Shown: positions 22,562 through 35,404, numbered from the stretch's first letter. The stretch is 64,000 nt of DNA from Meandrina meandrites (GCA_963693305.1 OY855905.1:48686944-48750943), one strand, 5' to 3'. Numbers and translations are program-made. The notes: generated by a model from the sequence alone, not told the origin.

Positions 22562-25500
22562 TTATGGTGTAAAATCAAAAGTTGGACCAGCGTTTGGCCC
22601 GACATCCGGGTCCCCATTGTCGTCAATGGGCGTGCGCACTAGGTTTCGCAAGTGAAGATCAACCGAGTACATGAGGCCAAGAGCATCATTCAGTGAGTCA
22701 GGATGACCATTGAAGACCTCCTCCAGTGATTTCAGCAACTTGGTATACACTTTATTGAGCCTTTCTGCTTTCCTGTAAGCCGATGAACCCTGAGTGTATT
22801 TTGACATCCGGGGATTAGGAACCATGGACCAAACACCCTCGGGATCAAAAGGAATCTTGGAACCGTTGAAGTAGTAGGTGCCATTACACAGCTATTAAAA
22901 TGGAAAAAACACATTCAATAGTGAGCATTGCAACAACTATTGTTAGTACAACAGAAACTGTTTTGACGACGGGCAAGTGAAACGCTGATTTTAAACGTCA
23001 ATTCCATCAATTCCATCCCACTCTTGTACCACGGCTGGGGTATGAATTTGCTTGTACGTCCGAGGGATAATTTGCTCCCTGAGCATCCCATAATGTCTTT
23101 CAAAACAATGGAAATCAAAATTGCCGCCGTATCGGTAAAATGGTCTCTTGCTAATGAATGATAAAGCGCCGTACGAAATTCACTACGGAAGTTAATTTAA
23201 CAAAATCAACGTCATGGTTGTGATACGATTAGTGTTTTTTTTTTTAGCAATACTGGTGCGTGTTTCTATAAAGGAAAAACTCGTTTTGCGCCCACTCGTG
23301 TTTTCGTTTTATCGCAGAGTCAATAACTTGGCCAAATAGTAAAATTAAAAAAAAAGATAAATATAAAAATAAACATTGAAAGCTAAAACATACCAGACGT
23401 GACTCAATAACATCATTCATTTTTTTTAACAAATCTCCCCCTTTGTTTGATACATCACAGAATTTTCTTGAACTAACTCGAAGACTTGTTTGCAACCAAA
23501 TAACCTCGAAACTTGGTAAAGTGCGCGAAACAAAATACCTTAGTAAAGTCCACCACATCATCGACATCAGCATCATTTCCGTCTGGAGGCTCTACTGACT
23601 CGACCACTTGAATCTCGTGTTTCTCGGCAACTGAGTAGAACAAGAAGTAATGCGAAAGGTCCTTCTTTTTTCCTGTATCCCAGGCAACGGGGTTACACGG
23701 AGAGCTACCTTCACCCTGCTCAACTATATCTCGGATGGCTTCCACTGCTGTATAGTAGTCAGAAACGTTCAAGGTATGACCGTGCACTGACCAGTGTTGC
23801 ACATCAACTTGCTTGCTTGGGTCTCCAGTGAAAATGCTGTTGTTCTTTCCACAGTCTGTAAGGTTTCCAAGGGCGTTCAAGATGTGATTGTAGAAACCAC
23901 CGATTGTGTTATGGTGCTTGATGATTTTTTTGGTATCATCGCCAGGAAAACTTGGATAGGGCTTGTTCCATGAAGATTATTGTTAGGAAAAACAAAAATA
24001 CCGCAAAAACATGAAAATTGCATAAACGAACTGGCTACAAATAAATTAGAATCGTTGGAATTTTTATCAACATATCTCATAGGCTTTTCTTTAACATTAG
24101 CCAACATGATCTGCCCTCGGGAATTATGCTGTCACCCTTACTCTCTCTTGTGGCATTAAATTTTAAAATGCACAGAGAGTATATACTTCATGCGTTTCTT
24201 AAATTATTCTCAACGGGAATACGGGTTTCTTCAACCAGCATTATTCCTGGCCATCGGGGAAGTCCAGTGTTTATTTGAAAGTGCAAATATTTGGCTCGAA
24301 AATTCCTGTAGCCAACAAAACCGCAAAGCCTCCTTGGTCCTCCTTTACATAGGCACCAAAATCGCCTTGCTCAATACGTAAGTATGTGTCGGAGCATTCT
24401 TTATTGGCATAATACGGGCGTGGTATGTTTTTATTAATGGCGCCATGCTATAGGCGTATTTTGAATTCTAAATATATGTACCTGTTTATTCCTTTCAGTG
24501 TCCTCCTTAAACATTATTTCACTCACACGTTCCAACTGACGGTACTGGAAATCTAGAAGTCACACAAAGGAAGTTAGCATTTTCTGTCCCGTATTCTTTA
24601 CAATATCTATTCAAAGATAAAGGCCAGATGTCTAAAGGTCAGACGATTAAAGATCCGTGCTATTATTTCAATATTGTGTTTTGCAATGATTAATACTCTT
24701 TTGATTTGTTTTGTTTTAGCGAGAGGTGGGGAACGAAACGCACCGAATACGAGTTACTCGTTGTTTAGATTTGCTTATTAACCCAAAACAAGAAGACATT
24801 AATTTCAGGTCACCATGTATAAATTATTTTTATAAAGAAAATTATTTTTCATTGCAAGCCACCAACAAACAAGGCCTTTTACCATTTTCACCATTTTATC
24901 AGTTTATCATCTTCAACTCCCAATAGGTATTGTTCCCAACTCAAAGCAAAACATTTTGACGACTGAATGTCGTTGCATAGCGTGGAATGCTTAACGGAAA
25001 AGTTCTTACCTGCACCAAAGTCGATTCTAAAGTCTCCGAATGAACTAAAGCATGACGATGGATCTTCATCAGTTTGTCTGTCAAAGTCCATCACAAAGTT
25101 GGCCTCGTTGCAGGTTGTGCCTTCTTCAGTTTTCCTGCAATGGTCTGCCTTGACCATGTTTTTGTGGCGATCTATGAATGAAAACGCATGTTGAAAGCTG
25201 GATATGTGTTTCATCTCCAGTACGGGCTGCTCGATTTTCATAAAGATGTTCCTTATTAGACCAAGGGACATCTTTTCAATAGGTACTACCAAATCAGGCT
25301 GCACTCCTCCAGGAAGGCGGGAGGGGTAATGTGGAATAAAGTTCTTTGAATACAAGGATGGTTTTCCGCCAACAGCATTGAGAATGTTAGCAACAAGCGC
25401 CATATGCATCATCTCCTGGATAATTATTGCTTTCATGACCCTTTGAATTTCCAAATTGTAGCTATTCTTGATGGACGCCAAAGCAGTCAGATACGGAGGG

Positions 25501-28500
25501 ATAGTCGAATGCTCAAGTTGAAGAGCAATTTGTAGATCCTGCCGGAGGTGTTCAACAGAGTAAAACTTCTGTGGCTCTCCAATCAAAGGCTCTTCTTTTG
25601 AGAGCCATTCCACGATAACTTTACGCTTGGACGTTGAAAGATCACGTGTAACAGGCATATGGTTTGGATGCGACATGGGCAACTCCAGACTCATTTTGAT
25701 GGCTTTTCGGTGATTTAGGACGTCGTAATAATTACCTAAATCTACGAAGTTATCAGTCATCACAGGATACAAGTTGGCGTACTGTTTAAAGATTGGGTAG
25801 ACATCATCCAGCCATGTTGGTTCTGTTCCCTTAACATCGTATTGGTTAAAGGCTAGAATGACAATCAGCGAGTTAAGTAGCTTGAAAGGATCGTTTTCGC
25901 ACATATTCTCACAGTTTTTGCTCTGATTTTCAAGCGAGTAAATAAAAGGATAAAGCTGGCCATCGATAAAGCCCCTGTAATTCTTTGGATCTTTTACTTC
26001 TATGTCAAACGTTGCGATTCCGTTTTCATCCGTCATCGAATTGGAAGGTACATCGGGCAAAGGAGGTTGGCCAACCTTTGGCCCATCGGAGAAAATGTTC
26101 TCACAATTACAAGGATCAAGCTTAACACGTGCTCCAGGAAGAGGCTTCCCAAACCTCGTCGCAATTAGTTTAACATTAGCTCGTTCATCTGGATTCTTTC
26201 GAAAAGTCCATTTGTTGTATGGATGAATGTCAATGCCATCACGAGCTTCCGCTAAGACAATTCTCTTGCATTTTAGCACTGGAAAGGTGCCACTAACCTG
26301 CAAATTACAATAGGTGTTAGAAATCACAGAGAATTATAACAGAACCTTACTTGCGACGATCAGCCCTTTCACTGACAAGAGTCGATTTCACACTTGAGGA
26401 CTTCACCTGTTGAAGTCATTATCAAGTCATTTAAATTAAAGCTTCACCATTTCTTTGATATTCGCTAGCACGCCTCAATTGCGAAAATTGAACAACTACG
26501 GGCAGATTTTGCAGGAATGATCTGTAAAATGTTTGTTTAAGATAAAATCTCTTGCTGACACAATCATATTATAGAAACGAAAGGGAGAAGGATAGGATAA
26601 AAATAGAAAACGCGAAAACAAAGATAAATGTTTGGCATCATTGAAATTGTAATTAAAGAAATAAAAGTACATATTCAGTGGATTTGAAATAATGTTTTAG
26701 GCTCTGATGCTGTCAGTGAGAGGGTTAATTAATTCACAAATATTCTACGTATTGTTTGCAAAAACGATTGACAAATTCTAGAACCACAAAGGGTGCTGGC
26801 CATTATTGTAGCATGAATTGCAGCAGCCCACTTGTAATATTTCACTGAAATGAAAGTTAAGGAAAATAACTTTTTTGAACTAGAGTACATCATAATGTAT
26901 CACAATCTGTAACTACTAGCGTACCTCAGCAACAACCAGTGGATGCTGGCTAATTTTTTTCATCTCATCAGGTGACAGTGATCCAAGTGATGGGAAGACC
27001 TGGACTCCGGCAGTGTTCTGATACCAGTTGGGGAACTTGTTATAAATCAGACCAAGCCACAGGAGATCATCAGAGCATGACGGCGACGGATTTGTTTGTA
27101 GGACCACCGCAACAAGTAGTTGATCTAGGATTGTTGTGTCCAAACGGCCATGTTTATCTATTGGTAAACTGTTGCCAAAGTCTACAAACACTTTTCCTTT
27201 CGTTTGGTCGACGTAAAAAGGTGCATCCTGAAAATGATTTGATACTGCCTTCATCATGCGGCCGTGAGTAAAGAATGGTGGAGACTTCTTGCCTAACAAA
27301 CCAACTGTACCTGCATGATATTGTTAGGAAACAAAAGAACTCTGTGAGACTGCGATGCGAGATTCTTAATGAAAAATGGTTTATCACTGCTTTTAAGTTC
27401 GCGAAATAAACTCAGAACCGCGGTTAAACAGAGATTATATGTTTCTAGAGGACGTATTTGTAATTATACAACAACCGAGTTACTGCGCGCATTGTGATTG
27501 GCTGATGACTGTCATCTATTAGAGTACAGACGTACAGATGACGTCACTGGGTGCTGTGACACGCGCGCGTGATCAGAGTTCATAGTCCAAGTCAGTCTTC
27601 TCGGCAAAGTTTTTCAAAACTTGCAGCGAAAACAACAAGAGAAAGTTCAGCTTAATTATAAATCTACGTAGAGAAACAATCTGCCAAATACTCTACACCT
27701 TTTCTGGACTAAACAAGCTTAAAGTAGACAGTGACTGATTTGAAAAGTAATCGAAATCTGTAAGTGTTTGTCTCGAGTAGTTTGAATCCGCCACGGGAAA
27801 ACCATGAATGGCAATTCCGTTGAACGCTTACCTTGGTTAAAGCTTACAGAGTACAAATGGAATAAAGGTCAGTTTCTTTCGTTGAAATTTGATTCTCCCT
27901 TCATATTGCGTATATTAAAATCGGTTTAACAGTGCTTCGTGATTACATGAAACTATCTCGAAATGAAAACAACCTATGTAGGCTCGCCGGCAGCGGCGCT
28001 TTAGCGATACTGAAGTGTACAGAAGTCTTGTTATTGTATAAAACAAATAGATTCCATTTTGCCGTGCGTCTGTTTAGTTATAGATCACAAAAGACGTCAA
28101 AATGTGGCAAGAACATCAGTGACCCACTCGCCTAGCGGCTCGTGGGCCACTTTTTTGTTCTTACCACATTTTGACGTCATCTGTGATCTATAACTGAACA
28201 GACGCACGGCAAAATGGAATCTATTTGTTAAACAGAACATTAAAATGCATTGGTAGTGGCAGTGGCAGTAGCAGTTGTAGTGGTTGACAGGGTCATGGGT
28301 GGTAGTGGGGGCAGGGTAGTGTAGTGGCAGTGGCAGTGGCAGGAGAAAGGGTATGGGTATGGGTAGTTACAATGGCCGTGGCAGTGGTAGTGGCAGTGGC
28401 AGTGGCAGTGGCAGTGACAACTATAATGACGTAAATATAAAAAAGAGTTGTAAAAATATACCCGTCACTCGTCCCATGGTAAATGTGCTTTTCTTTGAAT

Positions 28501-29070
28501 CGGTCTCATACATATCAACATTAAAACGTATCGAAAGTCTCTTGCTGTCAATGTTCTCATTGTTCATTGCCACTTGAAGCTGCTTGATAAAAGGCGACTC
28601 CTTTGCACTGTCTATCCATCTAATGTTTGATAGCACCGACTGATAAGCTGCACCGAAAGTAGAATCTCCTTCTCGATTGGTGATCATTTTCTTCCATATG
28701 TACTGAAACGGCACTGGCGTGTAATCTGCAGAAAATAAATTGCCAATTCGAATTCTCCAGCCCCAAATTTCAGAAAAGAGTTGAGCTTCAGTGTCCAAGT
28801 CTACCATCTTTGCAGACGTCTTGTTTCCTCCATCTGGAATAAAGAACGGACAAGAGAATTTTATATCATGCAAGAAAATTGAAAGGATTTGAACTTTTAC
28901 ATCTAAATCCTGTTACGATAATGAATTTATCCAAATTTTAACAGGGAATAAACTGCGGAAGCCATAAGGATGAGAATTTTGACAAGTTCATAAACTTCAG
29001 GACCCAGTTGTTCAAAGGGTGGATCACTATCCAGTGGATAGGCTAGTTTGTTTCGTCAACACTTATCAAC

Positions 29071-29107
<37 letters not shown>

Positions 29108-32100
29108 CTTTGAGCAACTGGGCCCAGTATGGGACAGTTTTGAGCCTTGTTTAAAGGGGAAAATCAGCATAAGTCTTCTCTTTTCAATAAGTATACTAGT
29201 CCAAAATGAGGCTCATCTGATGAAACGAGGAGCGGTCAGATATTAAACTTCTGTCTTTGGAGGTCCCGTTGACGATTTGAACAATTGTGATAGCTTCTAT
29301 CACTAATTTGATGACAAATTAATGAACGTTTTGTCTCTAGTCTCACCTGTTTTAAAAGTTTTTCCACTCATAGAAATTAGTCACGCCCGTTACCTTTTTT
29401 AGGTTTACTCGTACACACGTATTGAGATATTTTCACTCGTTAAGAGGGTCGGGTAAAATCTGTATTGATCACTTATCTCATTGCTTATGGAAATATCCTT
29501 TTGCCTGAGGAATTTTAACGTTTCACTGACCATAAGTTTATCTGTGCAAAAATTAACGCTAGTCTAAGTCTTTTGTATCGATTGATGCACATTTAAATAC
29601 TGTTTAATATCCAATTTTCGTATTTTTTAATCCCGAACATTCTCAAAATATTTTTTTTTCAAATGTTGTGTCACAGTAACCACATAATCAAATTGTGCTT
29701 TGTTCATAAACACGTTTTACTTTGAATGCTTCAGTATTACGAGTGAAATTGCCAACGTACCCAGTATTGGAGCTCCCATGATTGGTTCGGTGTCCTTATC
29801 ACCTTCATCATCCCCCACACAGTGACCATCAGCATAGCAGACGTGAGTTACAGAGCCACTGACGCTCCATTCGCCACTGCCTTTTGGGTTCCAGCTTTGT
29901 AATTGGTCGGCTGGGACAAAATTGTCGGTGTCGTAATGAGATGGATTGTTATTAACAGTTGAAACATCGGAACGAAAGGTTCCATTAAAGTGAAGGTGCG
30001 GCCATAACATGTAGTTCATGTAAGGGTCATCAGGAAGGTCAACATCTTAAAAAGACAAAGAAAGGTCATTAATTGTGTACGTATTGTTGATATCTTTCTG
30101 GTAACCCTCGATAACTCGAACCTTTTTTCGATTCCCCTGCAAACCATTCCTTTGTCGACGGAGCTTTGTTCGGGATTACACCTTTGTCCGGGTTTACGCG
30201 GTTGATAGTTAATGAGGCTCGATGTAGTATTTTTGGCCGTAGGGTGGGTGTTTTGAAAATAAATATTTCCCTGGAAGCCAATATTCGAGTTTTGCCAAAC
30301 TCTACAATGCTCACATATGACCATACATAGATTATTTACTGGTTTCTTGGCAACAGAGGTTACCATAGCATGGATTTTCGCATCTGGGAGGAAATAGACA
30401 AGGAACAAGATAAACAAAATCCTGCTCCTAAGAAGGAAAATGGTGACCGATACTTAGCTTCCATTCGGTGTTATTTTCCTTTGCTTGATAAAATATTTTG
30501 CTCTAAGTTTCAACTGCAATATAAAGCACAACCATTATTCTTGTTGCTCACCACTTCTTAAAAAAATCTGTAAGAGCCTTCAAGAAATATCCCGTTAAAT
30601 GTTAATCAGGCGCCATCATATTTTGTTTCGAGATGTCCGAGCGCATTTCTTCGAAATCAACTATTTCAAATTGTAGCCGTTCGCAGAGCTCATTTAACCT
30701 TATGAAATTTGTCTGCAGCTAGTCAATTTTCCATTCTTTGACATATTAAATAAGAATGGATACAAAGAGCTTGTCTAGATTTCGAGATAATCCGTCTTGT
30801 ATAAAAAAAGAGTAAGAAAATCTTTGTTATGATAACATTTGTTGCTAGAAAACCAGTAAAACAATTAAAGTATGATCATGTGTGATAATTGCGGCGTAGT
30901 TTGGCAGACGTGGAATATTGACTCACGAGAAAATATTTATTCTCAAAGCACCCTAACCCACCCTAAAGCTAAACAACCTACATCGAGCCTCATTAAGGCG
31001 GGGTTTTACCTGAATTTGAGTGAAATTTTGAGAGGTTTAAAGAAGGGATAGAAGAAAGAAAATTATTTTTGGAACACCACTAGACAGTTGACCCCAACGC
31101 AAAAGCATCCCAGGTTGTCAGGGGACTGTTTGGGTGTCCATCTACTAATTTTTAACTTGAAATTTTAATTTTGAAATCACATTCAATCTTCACCATTTCT
31201 TATTTCTCTAAATTTCACTAATTCATTGAGAAAATCTGTCTCCTCCTAAATATCCTCCAAAATCACCCAAAAAGTTTTAAAACACCCCAAAAAATAGATT
31301 CATGGCGTGAGTGAACAGTTTTTGGATTGCTTGAAACGCGAACGAGATATTCGCTTTTAACCCAAGTTACGCGGCGGAAAAACAGCTTTCAGGAAGAATC
31401 CCGCCTTAATTTGCAATATAATCTACAACAATAGCGATTTTCATCTAAAAAATGACTTTCGCATTTTTAATTTTGAAACTAGAAGCTCTGAAATGCTGTT
31501 TCAGAATTTTTTCGTAACTAAAGGTTATTAATCTCGATCAACTGGGGCAATTGTGTTCTTAAGAAAATTAAGGCATTGGTCTTCCATTTGTTGTACCAAA
31601 AACTTTTATGCAACTAGACAAGTGTAGAGGAAAACAACAAAAGACCTGAGCCTGGACTTTGTTAAATATTTCATTAATTTCGAAAATAAACGGTATTTTG
31701 TACTAGAACCCAGTCCTCTGGAAAGGTTATTTCTAATTCTGTGCCTAGAAGGTCTGGGCATAGAAGTGGTGTACCTAATAGTCTCGAGCTCATACAGCTA
31801 AAAGCAGCCCCCAGAAAATAATAAAAAGTGGTGCCGTTTTGCTAAAAAGATTTTTAAGCAAAAATATATATTGTCACACAGTGACAAGTTGAAATTTAAG
31901 AAATACTTTAAGCAGCTATCATCTAAAAATAGCTCAGGGTACTACCCAAGTTCAATATATGTTCATATGTTCAAGGCACTCTTTATTTGTCTGAATTCCT
32001 TGCAGGTCACGAACGTTTCTAACGTCTCCTTAGCCAGTCAGCAAAATAACGTTAAACAGTTTTGAATACCCTCGCTATTGTACTACTAGACTGATAATTT

Positions 32101-34023
32101 CCAAACTTTCCGCATTTCATTTCTTATGTTAACGTGGAATGGCATATAGGCAGATCATCTCACGAGAGACTGCAGGGGAGATATGAAACAAACGGAAAAC
32201 GCGCCCCTCTAATACCAGATGAAGTGGTCTATAGAATCTAAGACTGAACGTGGAATGGCATCTAGGCAGATTTATAAAACATGTTATAAACAGTAATACA
32301 TAATGTATTCAGGTCACGAATATGATAACTTACTTCACGCTTAGTTTGCTAAACATACAGAAATGATACTGTGCATACATTCAATTTGGCACAAACAAGC
32401 AGCAGGGCAACATTCGGCAAATACGCATTCTGATTTGCCATGCAAATGCTGTATTTTCGATCTCCTGATAAACGGATGTCACCGCTGCAATAGTATTGAC
32501 TGTGTTCAAATGAACTTCAAGGTTCTATAATACGCATTCTGATTTGCCATGCAAATGCTGTATTTTCGATCTTCTACATCTACATCTTATCTACATTTAA
32601 TTTGGTCGGTAAAAATCTACAGATATCACACCAACCGTTAAAAACTAAAATGAATGTTAAAAATGTAAAAAAACTAAATAAAACTAATAAAATAAAATAT
32701 TGAAAACTATTAACCAACGTAGATTTAAAACTATTTACAGAGGTTGTATTTACAATATCATCTGGAAGGGAGTTCCATTCACAGATTGTTCTTGGAAAAA
32801 ATGAAAACTTAAAAACATCTTTCTTTGATCTTGGAACTAAAAATTTAAAATCGTGGCTCCCACGGGTTCTTCTTTCATAATTTGGTTTCAGATGGGCTGT
32901 TACTGAGAAATCGGTAAGGTTGTAGGAGAGTTTATAAACGGATGTCACAGTTGCAATAATATTGACTGTGTTCAAATGAACTTCAAGGTTCTATAATACG
33001 CATTCTGATTTGCCATGCAAATGCTGTATTTTCCATCTTCTGATAAACGGATGTCACCGTTGCAATAATATTGACTGTGTTCAAATGAACTTCAAGGTTC
33101 TATCAATAAGTCTATCGCCAAATTTAAATACCTAGCAGGGCTCCCATTCAATTCTCTTATTGCAAGGGACTTTGCTTGCAGGGTATGTTGGAAAGAACCC
33201 TGCGGTCGTCGCTGCTTGGTTAGTCAAAGGCTTGATGAAAAATTATGATCTTTGCTCTTGGGCAGTGTGTCGGTGGTAATTACTTGGGGCTGCATCTCTC
33301 GCTAACACCTCAACGAAGACTGTTGAATATATATATGCTCGTGCATGGTGTTGCCAACTTGATAAGTTTGATATTGAATAAACAGACAGATCACTGTCGG
33401 CTTGCTATTCGCAATGATTTTGCTATTATAGATTACCAACAAGAGCTGCAGTGCGGATCAGAACACTTATAACACCAGAATTATTTGTGGATCCTAACGG
33501 TAATTATCCTGTGGTTTTGGTCTGATTGTTCGCATAGCAATCAGCATGTCAACAAGTCAAAGCAGAGTATTCAGTTCTCTTTTTCTTGCATGCATTTTCT
33601 TTCCCCATCCTTTCCAGAGCAGATATGATGTACTTAATGAATTGTTTGGACTCCGCATTGATCATTTTTCACGGCCATTCTTTATGATGGCGCACATTCA
33701 GCAAACAAAACCGCATAACCATGTAAACAACGAAAGCTACAACTTAAGCTACACTGATGCGAGCTACAGGGGCTAAAAAGTTTTCATGTAACGTGTTAAA
33801 AACGAGGCATTTTATATGGAAAAGCAAAACTACACGTTTTGTTAAAATTTTGTCATTATGGTAACAAAGTGCAGACATTACCTTGGTCTGGAGTGACAAC
33901 TCTGTAAGTTGGGACATCTGTCTTCTGAAACCCCGCCTTATCTTCGAGGACTTTTGGGTTTATTACGTTGTTTTGGAGTGCTATTGTTATAACGAATAGC
34001 AAAAAAGGAGTATACACTTTCAT
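22562..34023 (-). CDS. gene B: secreted VioB-like ferritin-like protein
   Basis: Paralogue of gene A. Exons in coding order: 34023-33882, 30045-29761, 28833-28462, 27310-26925, 26297-25010, 24398-24349, 23961-23539, 22891-22562. Phases are identical to A; lengths differ only in exon 2 (-6 bases) and exon 3 (+3), both whole codons. The product is 1,091 residues: signal peptide (MKVYTPFLLFVITIAL), VioB-like N-terminal half, ferritin-like domain with LEHSTIPPYL, EMMH, HHNTIG, QGEG and SHY all kept, and the IPFDPEGVW C-terminal block. No frame is broken, so both copies look functional. Exon 5 differs from gene A at about 25 of 429 residues by eye; exon 1 differs at about 12 of 47. Function is inferred from family likeness only; an oxidative or peroxide-handling role is as possible as imine coupling. 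Confidence 0.85.
23539..23961 (-). CDS. gene B exon 7, ferritin-like second half
   Basis: 141 codons, identical in length to gene A exon 7, with QGEG and LSHYFLFYSVAEKHEIQV intact. The downstream donor is GTATTT. Confidence 0.85.
24349..24398 (-). CDS. gene B exon 6, predicted 50-base exon
   Basis: Same position, size, phase and flanking AG/GTAAAG as 9638-9687. Encodes E-CSDTYLRIEQGDFGAY, leading into PYPSFPGDDT. Differences from gene A leave it open. Confidence 0.4.
25010..26297 (-). CDS. gene B exon 5, ferritin-like core
   Basis: 1,288 bases, the same length as in gene A, with a consensus donor GTAAGAAC. It keeps LEHSTIPPYL, EMMH and NAVGGKP. Substitutions cluster in the Cys-containing insertion near its end (EENFLVDYD in A, EANFVMDFD in B). 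Confidence 0.85.
27470..28229. mobile_element. unit 2-only insertion ending in a large hairpin
   Basis: TATTTGTAA on the left and TATTTGTTAA on the right flank about 750 bp absent from unit 1 (ACGTATTTGTAAACAGAAC at 13433). The right-hand 190 bp (28042-28229) form an almost perfect hairpin: CAAATAGATTCCATTTTGCC pairs with GGCAAAATGGAATCTATTTG, continuing through TTATAGATCACA and GACGTCAAAATGTGG. The left end does not match the right, so the element may be chimeric. Confidence 0.7.
29000..29125. mobile_element. palindromic MITE, shared by both units (copy 2)
   Basis: Counterpart of 14169-14294 in intron 2 of gene B. Its left end has decayed slightly (GGACCCAGTTGTTCAAAGGG); the right end is intact. 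Confidence 0.75.
30209..30996. mobile_element. TTAA-bounded inverted-repeat element
   Basis: Ends TTAATGAGGCTCGATGTAG and CTACATCGAGCCTCATTAA, with similarity running inward through AGGGTGGGTG and AATAAATATTT. TTAA at both ends suggests a piggyBac- or Kolobok-type target. Unit 1 retains only the left end (15342-15420). Confidence 0.7.
30993..31409. mobile_element. TTAA-bounded element abutting the previous one
   Basis: TTAAGGCGGGGTTTTACC on the left, and AAGAATCCCGCCTTAA on the right. It shares its left TTAA with the element ending at 30996. No ORF. Confidence 0.55.
32466..33107. repeat. local triplication of a 115-bp intron segment
   Basis: GATAAACGGATGTCACCG...TTGACTGTGTTCAAATGAAC...GCAAATGCTGTATTTTCGAT occurs at about 32466-32572, 32933-33045 and, shortened, 33046-33107. 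Unit 1 has a single copy near 17165-17245. The LINE sits between the first two. Confidence 0.8.
32573..32932 (-). mobile_element. 5'-truncated LINE, RT C-terminus, minus strand
   Basis: Minus-strand translation gives NYERRTRGSHDFKFLVPRSK, then FPRTICEWNSLPDDIVNT, the typical C-terminal end of CR1/L2/Jockey-like reverse transcriptases, followed by a tail of GTAGAT-type repeats (plus-strand CTACATCTACATC). It is inserted into a locally repeated 115-bp segment of unit 2 intron 1 and is absent from unit 1. Confidence 0.8.
33882..34023 (-). CDS. gene B exon 1, signal peptide
   Basis: ATG at 34023-34021 with an in-frame TGA two codons upstream, which fixes the start. 47 codons plus one base, donor GTAATG. 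Clear hydrophobic core. It is far more diverged from the gene A counterpart than the enzyme exons are. Confidence 0.75.
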
Positions 34024-35404
34024 TTTCAAGTACACAGGAGTAAAGTGTACTCAAAAGAGCAAAAGATTCCTTCAAATTGTATGCTCTTCTTCGCAGCGGA
34101 CTACTGTGCTGATAGAAACATGCCCTCAGGCAGAAACAAATCTTTGACAATCACGGAACAAGAATAAATTACATTTGTGTCATTTTACAGACAAGCAATA
34201 TTGAAAATATCCTGTCATGCAGAATAATCCCATTCAAGTTCATTAAATACAGGAATGAGGCCATTCTACCGTAAAGCAATCGGAAGGAGGTTGTGCAGTG
34301 AGACTCTTTGAGGTCACCTAGACGCGTGTTTCAGAGCTTCGCCAACTAAAGAAATGTGCATCTAGAATTAACAAGTAGAAACGTTTCGTGGAACTGCTGG
34401 GGAGTGATAAGGCAAAAAATATTTCCGATTCTGAACGCAGAGACTGTCGTCAATGGTTTAAAGAGAATGAAGGATTCCCATATGAAAGGGGCAGGATGCT
34501 CGTCATCTTGCTCACTAAGAAAAAACATTGCCATCTTTCACTCCCCCTCTCCTCTCCTCCCCCCCCCCCCCCCCCCCCGTTCGTCAGAGGTTATGTGACA
34601 CATGTTGCTACAACAAATGATGCGATGGTCCAGCACGCCGTGTTAAGCCATTTCAATGTTGAACACAACGACGTTGCGTTAAAAATTGTTGTTAACAACT
34701 GGCTTGTGTAATATCACTTTAAAAAGCAAAAGATCATGAAAAAATGCTGGAGGTTCAAATTGACCGGATATTTGAAATTGGATTTAACTCGCATCGTCTT
34801 GGCTGCCATCCCCACCGTGAAGAAATCCAGCCAGTGCTCCATGTGATAACCTGAGCCACTGGAATCCGATTAAAGTTGATTTTCAAGTCTTTCAAATCAA
34901 CAACAAAAAATTAAATTCTTCATATATGTATATACACAAAGCTACATATGTGCGCTGGTTTGCGCTTTATAACAACTCCAACACACCATTTTCAAGCTTT
35001 CTCATAAAAAAGGTCTGATCTGACAATTGAGCTGAAATGACAATTATTGTGCTAAACCGGAGTCACGTCAGATTCTTGGTAAATTAAACCTGATACCGAG
35101 CAGTCGCTGGAAGTTTGTAGTTCGTCGTTCTATTCTGACAAAATTTCCGTCTTTTTTTTCATATCTGTATGATTGTGATTTTATTTTCGGTTGGAATACG
35201 CTTCAAATTTATAACCACGGGAAGATGCGCAACATTTCAATCAACTCGGGTTTCAAACAGTTGCAGTACACCAAGATATCAAGTCACCAGTATGACTACA
35301 AAGCTTGTTTACAAAAAAAGAAATTATGAACTTATATGCATGTAAAAGGAAAGTTGTGACTACGTTCAACTAATAAATCCTGCCATTATAGTTGCACTAA
35401 TTAC

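Larger units (their letters stand above)
22033..34510. repeat. segmental tandem duplication, unit 2 (gene B)
   Basis: Second unit of the duplication, same orientation, separated from unit 1 by about 1.4 kb of unrelated sequence (20640-22033). It has lost or never had the LINE at 11817 and the MITE at 20098. It carries private insertions at 22212, 27470, 30993 and 32573. Confidence 0.9.
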
